DNA from: Geobacter sp. UBA5735
Lineage (GTDB): Bacteria > Desulfobacterota > Desulfuromonadia > Geobacterales > Geobacteraceae
NCBI GenBank assembly: GCA_002419385.1
Contig: DIFZ01000066.1
Span: 6,039-70,038 of the forward strand
Direction of reading: 5' to 3'
DNA length: 64,000 nt
Shown: positions 59,417-64,000 of the stretch, one piece after another
How positions within the stretch are numbered: the first letter of the stretch is position 1
Layout: every line of letters begins with the position of its first letter
The notes under the pieces: generated by a model
The model's database searches: none
Told to the model about the DNA's origin: nothing
Seen by the model: the letters and a program-made list of their open reading frames with translations, nothing else
Translations under genes and position numbers: made by a program

Positions 59417-61048
59417 TCACGCCACCAGCTTGAACCTGTCCACGAGTTGCTGCAACTGCTCCGCCAACTGGGAAAGCTGGCTGGCTGCCGATGCCGATTC
59501 CTGCGAACCTTTAGCGGTCTCCTGCACCACATCGGTAATCTGCTGGATGTTGTTGGTTATTTCATTGGTCGTGGCAGTCTGCTGCTCGGCGGCTGTGGCG
59601 ATCTGGTTGATCTGCATGGTGACCGTGTTGGCCTGTTCGAGGATTTCCCGCAGAGCCTCGCCCGATTTGGCTGCGTCAACAGTCCCCTTCTCCACTTCCC
59701 TTACCCCCTCCTCCATCGAGGCAACCGCACCCTTCGTCTCCATCTGGATGGCCTTTATCATGGCGCCGATTTCCTTGGTCGCCTTGGTGGTACGTTCGGC
59801 AAGGGCCCGGACCTCGTCCGCCACGACCGCGAATCCCCTGCCCTGTTCGCCGGCGCGGGCAGCTTCGATCGCCGCATTCAAGGCGAGAAGATTGGTCTGG
59901 TCGGCGATATCCTCGATAGTTCCCACGATCTCACCGATCTGGTCGGAGCGGGCGCCAAGGCTTTCAACCGTCTGGGCCGATTCCTTCACGCGGTCGGCGA
60001 TGCGGTTCATTTCCTGAACTGTATCCTGTACGACTAGAGAACCTGCGGAAGCCGAATCGCCGGCCTGTTTCGAGCTCTCCACCGCCATCAGGCAGTTCTT
60101 GGCAATCTCGGAACTGGTGCAGGCCATCTCTTCGCTGGCAGTGGCAACGGTCCCCGCCTGCGCGGCAACCTCTTCAGCTCCGGTGGCAATCTGTTCCGAC
60201 GTGGCATATAACTGGGTGGAAGCAGAAGCCACCTGTGCCGCCGTGTCCCTGATGGACGACACCATATCGTGCATCGCCTCCAGCATGCGGTTGATGGCGC
60301 GGCCAAGGTCGCCGATTTCATCCCTGGCATAAATGACTATTTTCGTCGAAAGATCGCCATCCGCGACTCTTCCCATTGCCGCAGAAACGCGGTTGATCCT
60401 GGTGACGAAATTGTGCGTGAGGAAAATCGCGCCCCACAGGCCGAGAATGAAAGCCAGCGCGCCACAGATGATCATGACGAGCCGTTGTCCCTGGTAGCGT
60501 TCGACCGCGTTCGTGTAGGCTGTGTTTACGCTCTCCTCGTGGTACTTGACCTGGGCGCCGAACGATTTCTGGACCTTCTGCATCAGAGGATAGGCATCTT
60601 TCAGCAGAACCGAGACCGCCTCCTGGTTCTTTCCGGCCATTGCCAGAGCCACAACCCGGCCGTTCGCCTGTGCGGAAAGCGCACTTTGCGTCCTGGAGTC
60701 ATCCAGGAATTTCATGCCTTCCGGGTCCTTTTCGATCTCACCCAGTTTCTTGAGATTTTCGCGGTACGCCCCCCGGGCTTCCTCGATCGCCTTCTTCTGC
60801 TGCAGCACGGCATTCTGATCATTCAGAAAAACGATTTTCTGCACAGACGACCAGAGCTCGTTCACAGACTCGACAGCGCCAAAAGCATATGTGGTCTTGA
60901 GATAGCCACCTTTGACAATACCCTCCATCGAATCCTTAACTTTTGCGGTGCTGTTCATGCCCAGCACCAGCACCAGCAAGAGCATGAAAAGGATGAATCC
61001 AAACACCAACCCCATTTTCGGCCCCATTTTCATCTTCGCAAAAATCAT
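59417..61048 (-). CDS. methyl-accepting chemotaxis protein
   Basis: The 543-residue receptor has two transmembrane helices (about 11-31 and 190-212) around a roughly 155-residue periplasmic four-helix-bundle sensor (4HB type), a HAMP domain (about 212-265) and the long cytoplasmic signalling hairpin with the tip IEDIADQTNLLALNAAIEAARAGEQGRGFAVVADEVR. It relays to CheA/CheW. The start at 61048 follows AAGGAGAG. No che genes are adjacent. Confidence 0.95.
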   Translation of the reverse strand: MIFAKMKMGPKMGLVFGFILFMLLLVLVLGMNSTAKVKDSMEGIVKGGYLKTTYAFGAVESVNELWSSVQKIVFLNDQNAVLQQKKAIEEARGAYRENLKKLGEIEKDPEGMKFLDDSRTQSALSAQANGRVVALAMAGKNQEAVSVLLKDAYPLMQKVQKSFGAQVKYHEESVNTAYTNAVERYQGQRLVMIICGALAFILGLWGAIFLTHNFVTRINRVSAAMGRVADGDLSTKIVIYARDEIGDLGRAINRMLEAMHDMVSSIRDTAAQVASASTQLYATSEQIATGAEEVAAQAGTVATASEEMACTSSEIAKNCLMAVESSKQAGDSASAGSLVVQDTVQEMNRIADRVKESAQTVESLGARSDQIGEIVGTIEDIADQTNLLALNAAIEAARAGEQGRGFAVVADEVRALAERTTKATKEIGAMIKAIQMETKGAVASMEEGVREVEKGTVDAAKSGEALREILEQANTVTMQINQIATAAEQQTATTNEITNNIQQITDVVQETAKGSQESASAASQLSQLAEQLQQLVDRFKLVA

Positions 61049-61269
61049 TTGTTTCTCTCCTTGCAACGTAGTGCCTGCAGCATTGGGATCCCTTGATCGC
61101 ATGTTCATGGCAGACCTGGTGAAAGCATACCCAATCAACGCGACCGGCAACTTTCTTCTCATGAATTAAGTTCGTCAGGCAGCTGCAAAACTTGAAATTA
61201 TTTTGTGTTTAATTGCTGTCCAAACTTAATCAGCCTGAATCACAGTTTCAAAAAAGGGCAGCCCATGTA

Positions 61270-61548
61270 CTAAACCACCAAGACCGTCCCTTCATCGGGG
61301 AACACAGCGCAGAGTCCGAGCGTCACCAGCGTGTCAGAGCATCGTTCGCAAAGAGGAAAAAACTTAACCCCGTCCACCGATGGCTCAAGGTTGAGCTCAG
61401 CGCGCCTGCGCATTTCACGGAAGCTCATCTCGGTGATCTCAACCTCAAAAATCGACTTCTGGACCCGAACGCCGTAATCCTTCATGATCTTGGCGATTCT
61501 CTGCAGACGCTTGGGATCGGCAATGTCATAGGCAACAATCATGTTCAT
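61270..61548 (-). CDS. cas2: CRISPR-associated endonuclease Cas2, second copy
   Basis: The 92-residue ferredoxin-like protein has the N-terminal VAYDI strand with the conserved aspartate, VQKSIFEVEI, and a CERC motif. Cas2 dimers bridge two Cas1 dimers during spacer capture. The start at 61548 has GGGAG 6 nt upstream; ATG at 61554 would leave no spacing and ATG at 61542 is possible. It lies 12 nt after another cas2 gene, giving a rare tandem pair of diverged paralogues. Confidence 0.92.
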   Translation of the reverse strand: MNMIVAYDIADPKRLQRIAKIMKDYGVRVQKSIFEVEITEMSFREMRRRAELNLEPSVDGVKFFPLCERCSDTLVTLGLCAVFPDEGTVLVV

Positions 61549-61560
61549 CGACATCTCCCA

Positions 61561-61836
61561 TCAGAGCACCATGTATTCCAGCTGCGTCAGTTTTATGCCG
61601 CGACCCGACACCCGCACCTTCCGCAGGCACCCTGCACAGATGCGGTACATTCTTACTGAATCCTTCGCAGGGTTGATAATCGTCCGTGCGCAGGCAACTA
61701 TTCGATCTAGGCCTTCAAGGTCCAGGTCACACTCAAACACCGATTTCTGGGTGTTGAGCCCGAATTCCTTCAAGAAGCGGTGAAACCTCCCTCGAGTCTT
61801 GTTGGAGCTGATGTCATAGGTCAGAAGAACTATCAT
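61561..61836 (-). CDS. cas2: CRISPR-associated endonuclease Cas2, first copy
   Basis: The 91-residue protein has VLLTYDI with the conserved aspartate (D8), TQKSVFECDL and a CAGC motif. Together with the second copy it shows the Cas2 fold, but the two sequences differ at most positions, so this is not a recent duplication. The ribosome site AAAGGGAAAG precedes the ATG, 27 nt after cas1 ends. Both copies may form a heterodimer with Cas1; this is inference. Confidence 0.93.
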   Translation of the reverse strand: MIVLLTYDISSNKTRGRFHRFLKEFGLNTQKSVFECDLDLEGLDRIVACARTIINPAKDSVRMYRICAGCLRKVRVSGRGIKLTQLEYMVL

Positions 61837-61863
61837 CGTCTCTTTCCCTTTCCGATACTAATC

Positions 61864-63030
61864 CTATGATTGTCGTTTCAACAACAGGGGCTGGTATTCG
61901 CGAAGTTCCCCTTCCACCAGGCTGCGGAACTGCCGCGCCTGGTAATTCATGGCGTCTCCATAGGTCAGCCGCTTCCCGGCCAGGGGATGAAAAAATTCCG
62001 TGGTGATCTTCTTTTCGAACGCCTGCACCAGGCGGGAAAACGCAGGAGGATAGAGGCGCACCGCTGGTTTGCCACCACGTGCCTCACCGGCGTCCGGAGT
62101 TTCATCAAGTCGCTGGTCGGGCAGATCGAACATTTCCCCCTCCCCCTCGTCGCTCATGCGGCCGATCCGGTCGTTGCATGCGGATTCGATGAGATCGGAA
62201 CCGTCATCGTATCCCTGTTCGGGAAGCGGTTCAAGAGAGTAGAAATCGTCCTCCTTGAGGATTCCCAGGTTGAACAGCGACAGGGTCAGCGTATCGGCCA
62301 GAATGGAACGAAATTCTTCCACCAGATCCAGCGGCAATGAATGGCGGCCGTACTCCAGGGAATGCAGCACTCCCGGATAGGGATCGAGGCCGGCCAGGCG
62401 AACGGCTGCATAGGCACGGTTGATGAGAAATGTGTACAGCAGCGACAGCACCGAGTTGACCGGGTCCGTCGGAGGCCTTCTGACGCGCTTGCGAAAACCG
62501 AAATCCCGGTCCAGCCCGCGTCCGAAGGCTGGGAAATATAACGCTGCGCTGTGCCCTTCGAGACCGCGAATCGTTTCCACGCTCGCAGCTGACTCGAGTT
62601 TTTTCAGGTTGTTGCGTATTTCCGTTGCCGCATCACCCGCTTTCGGATCCTTTCGGGTCCGCTGGATGCGCTGGAGAACCGTGGTCATGTTCGCCAGCTT
62701 CCCTGCCACGACGCTCCTGGCAGCTTTCAGGCAGAATTGCTCATCATCCAGGAGGGCAAACTGCCGTCTGCGCAGAAACACGTTCTTCGGCTCCGGCGAT
62801 GCGAGCCTTCCCATGTACCGACCATCGGTCCTGAGAAATACCGTGTCGATCCCTTCCCTCAGCAGTAGCTTCAGAGCCGGCGGTGTTATGGTGACATTGC
62901 CCACCGCAACGATTTGCTTGAGCCGGTAGATAAACAGGGTGCGCGTACTGTCGTCGCCGGGGTTCCTGACGAGCAGGTGACGCCCTTCGCGCAGGATGCG
63001 CGCGCCTTGGGTGCGTACATATACGATCAT
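61864..63030 (-). CDS. cas1: CRISPR-associated integrase Cas1 with an acidic insertion
   Basis: It cuts and joins new spacers into the CRISPR array. The 388-residue protein has the N-terminal beta domain (MIVYVRTQGARI) and the metal-site residues E158 (RGLEG), H223 (GVLH) and D235 (LPLDLVEEF). An acidic, Gly/Asp/Glu-rich stretch (about 270-325) interrupts the helical domain before RLYPPAFSRLV, making the protein about 60 residues longer than typical Cas1. The start at 63030 follows AAGGAG. Confidence 0.95.
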   Translation of the reverse strand: MIVYVRTQGARILREGRHLLVRNPGDDSTRTLFIYRLKQIVAVGNVTITPPALKLLLREGIDTVFLRTDGRYMGRLASPEPKNVFLRRRQFALLDDEQFCLKAARSVVAGKLANMTTVLQRIQRTRKDPKAGDAATEIRNNLKKLESAASVETIRGLEGHSAALYFPAFGRGLDRDFGFRKRVRRPPTDPVNSVLSLLYTFLINRAYAAVRLAGLDPYPGVLHSLEYGRHSLPLDLVEEFRSILADTLTLSLFNLGILKEDDFYSLEPLPEQGYDDGSDLIESACNDRIGRMSDEGEGEMFDLPDQRLDETPDAGEARGGKPAVRLYPPAFSRLVQAFEKKITTEFFHPLAGKRLTYGDAMNYQARQFRSLVEGELREYQPLLLKRQS

Positions 63031-63070
63031 GTCATGCTCCTTGCTATGTTGCGCTTGAAAATTAACCCCG

Positions 63071-63580
63071 CTAAATCCCCATCCTGATCTTCGGTTCAGC
63101 GTCACGAGCAGCTCGTGTCTGCTCTTCCTTGAAGTTTTCTTCCATGGCTTTGCGCCCCTCAGCTGAATCGGGATAGAGCTGGACCGCTACGGAATCCTGG
63201 TGAATTTTCCACATGGCGCCGGTAGCGGGGTCGACTATCAGGATGCCCAGCAGCCCGCCAAAGATGATATTCCCGAAATACCAGCCGTTCACGCCCGCCT
63301 CCAGGGGAACTTCCCGGGGTATGAACCCGTCTTTGCTAATTTTAACGCGGTAGCGCGCATTGCGGAAAAACCCTGCATCGTTCGACAAGGTAGCCGTGTA
63401 GGGCGTTCTTGTCTTCAGGATCGAAGCGCCGGAACGGACATCGACAATCTCGCAGACGGCATCGTCCGGGACGGAAGTGATGGGAATCGTTTTCGGCCCG
63501 CCGGAAACGATCGAGGCGCAGCCGGTGGCAAGAAGAAGTGAACAAATGGATACGGTGCGGGTGAAAGGTGAAATGGACAT
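63071..63580 (-). CDS. lipoprotein with PEGA-like domain
   Basis: The 169-residue protein has a signal peptide and lipobox LLATGC (mature C21). The middle (VPDDAVCEIVDVRSGASILKTRTPYTATLSNDAGF and YRVKISKDGFIPREVPLEAGVNGWYFGNI) looks like a PEGA-type beta domain, ending in a charged helix. It is placed between cas1 and the CRISPR array on the same strand as cas1, 40 nt upstream of the cas1 start, which is unusual. The start at 63580 has GGAGG 6 nt upstream. Confidence 0.82.
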   Translation of the reverse strand: MSISPFTRTVSICSLLLATGCASIVSGGPKTIPITSVPDDAVCEIVDVRSGASILKTRTPYTATLSNDAGFFRNARYRVKISKDGFIPREVPLEAGVNGWYFGNIIFGGLLGILIVDPATGAMWKIHQDSVAVQLYPDSAEGRKAMEENFKEEQTRAARDAEPKIRMGI

Positions 63581-63872
63581 CGGCAACCTCCGTTGTTGTT
63601 TTGGAGACAGCCTATGTCAATTATTGGATGAAATCCAGGACTGCAACGTTGCAATGATTGGTGTCAGATCGGTGGAAGGTGAGCTTGTCAAACAGCTCCT
63701 GTAGTCAGCGGGCAGGCGCCGCTCATCGCAGCTTCTCCAATTGTTTGTCAAACGTCATGATCTCCTAACTGCCCTGTCTGCCTTTGGCAACTTGCACGCA
63801 GTCTACCATGTCAAGACTGGTCTAAGCCATCAGCCGCAAAACCTCCACGAGTGCTGCTTTGTCGCGGTTGAC
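63581..63872. other. 292-nt gene-free stretch between the lipoprotein and the array
   Basis: No complete gene is visible. On the minus strand AGGAGATC precedes an ATG at about 63762 that opens only an 11-codon frame, and a later fragment reads LQELFDKLTFHRS. These look like remnants of decayed coding DNA. It may contain the array leader, but no leader motif is recognised. Confidence 0.35.
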
Positions 63873-64000
63873 AATCCTTCGTAAGTCAGGTCAATTCCTT
63901 CCTGGTTGACTTCGACATGAAGGTGACGGGGAAAGCGGCCTAAGTCGTAATCCCTTCGTAAGTCAGGTCAATTCCTTGCAAAATCCGGAGTAAACTGGAC
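63873..64000. CRISPR. start of a CRISPR array (partial, runs off the window)
   Basis: Two copies of a repeat core (TTCGTAAGTCAGGTCAATTC plus CTT) lie at 63878-63900 and 63955-63977, exactly 77 nt apart. The second copy extends to the left as GTCGTAATCC (63944-63953) and the first has a one-base deletion there (AATCC at 63873). With a repeat of about 34-37 nt this leaves a spacer near 40 nt. The array continues past the window end. The first copy looks like a terminal, degenerate repeat. Confidence 0.85.

Noticed and set aside
62400..62430. Apparent loss of a catalytic glutamate in Cas1 (YTFLINRAY segment)
   Set aside because: The catalytic glutamate belongs to the RGLEG motif (E158), which is present; the segment noted is not part of the active site.
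63611..63712. Minus-strand fragment LQELFDKLTFHRS that recalls the C-terminal tail of type I restriction specificity subunits
   Set aside because: Only about 26 codons with a stop directly upstream; too short to assign, possibly chance or decayed DNA.
63770..63800. TTTGGCAACTTGCACGC as a sigma-54 promoter
   Set aside because: The GG to GC distance is 6 nt, not the required 10, and no gene starts downstream.

Overview
The window looks like a chromosomal stretch from a Geobacter-type deltaproteobacterium (Desulfuromonadales/Geobacterales). The evidence is a eukaryotic-like citrate synthase (51.2-52.5 kb), isoleucine synthesis through citramalate (cimA beside lysC), the block comEA-cimA-lysC-tsaE-CBS-nnrDE-acpS, many two-component proteins, and small conserved cysteine-rich proteins of the kind seen in that group. 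The assignment comes from gene content and recognised protein families, not from a database search.

Layout. 0.1-2.3 kb (+): thrC and a HAD nucleotidase. 2.4-7.1 kb (+): a signalling cluster made of a secreted solute-binding protein, a hybrid histidine kinase and a receiver-HisKA_2 kinase. 7.3-9.2 kb (-): an OmpA-family lipoprotein, a tautomerase and a membrane-anchored unknown. 9.7-14.7 kb (-): the biotin operon bioF-bioH-bioC, preceded by a BirA-type operator and followed by a methyltransferase and a GT2-DUF2062 glycosyltransferase. 14.9-17.2 kb: a DUF3108 protein, a SAP/cysteine mini-protein and a membrane phosphoesterase. 17.3-22.0 kb (-): a complete MacA-MacB-TolC-type efflux operon with separate ATPase and permease genes. 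22.3-24.7 kb: a phosphatase, YjbQ, a DUF2156 protein and a 51-residue zinc ribbon. 24.9-31.3 kb (-): the comEA-cimA-lysC-tsaE-CBS-nnrDE-acpS block. 31.5-37.9 kb: YtxH, a TPR protein, PtsP, ModE, uracil-DNA glycosylase and a zinc phospholipase-like protein. 37.9-48.1 kb (-): a long co-directional run from mtnP through a PfkB kinase, a TPR lipoprotein, a RodZ-like protein, a signalling block, an FAD oxidoreductase and an HD nuclease to coaBC. 48.3-56.8 kb: rlmN, ndk, a small lipoprotein, an AMMECR1 protein, citrate synthase, an M24 peptidase, an acyl-CoA synthetase and a heptosyltransferase. 56.8-61.0 kb: class II aldolase, mnmH and a chemoreceptor. 61.3-64.0 kb: a CRISPR adaptation module (cas1 with two tandem cas2 paralogues), a lipoprotein, and the first repeats of a CRISPR array that runs off the window edge.

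Most of the window is housekeeping metabolism plus regulation. The accessory part is the right-hand 3 kb. The strongest regulatory signals read directly from the DNA are a BirA-type operator before bioF, a perfect 8-bp-arm palindrome just downstream of a promoter-like sequence before the acyl-CoA synthetase gene, divergent promoters between the aldolase gene and mnmH, and hairpin terminators at 7.2, 49.4, 50.1 and 59.3 kb. No rRNA, tRNA, insertion sequence or prophage was seen.
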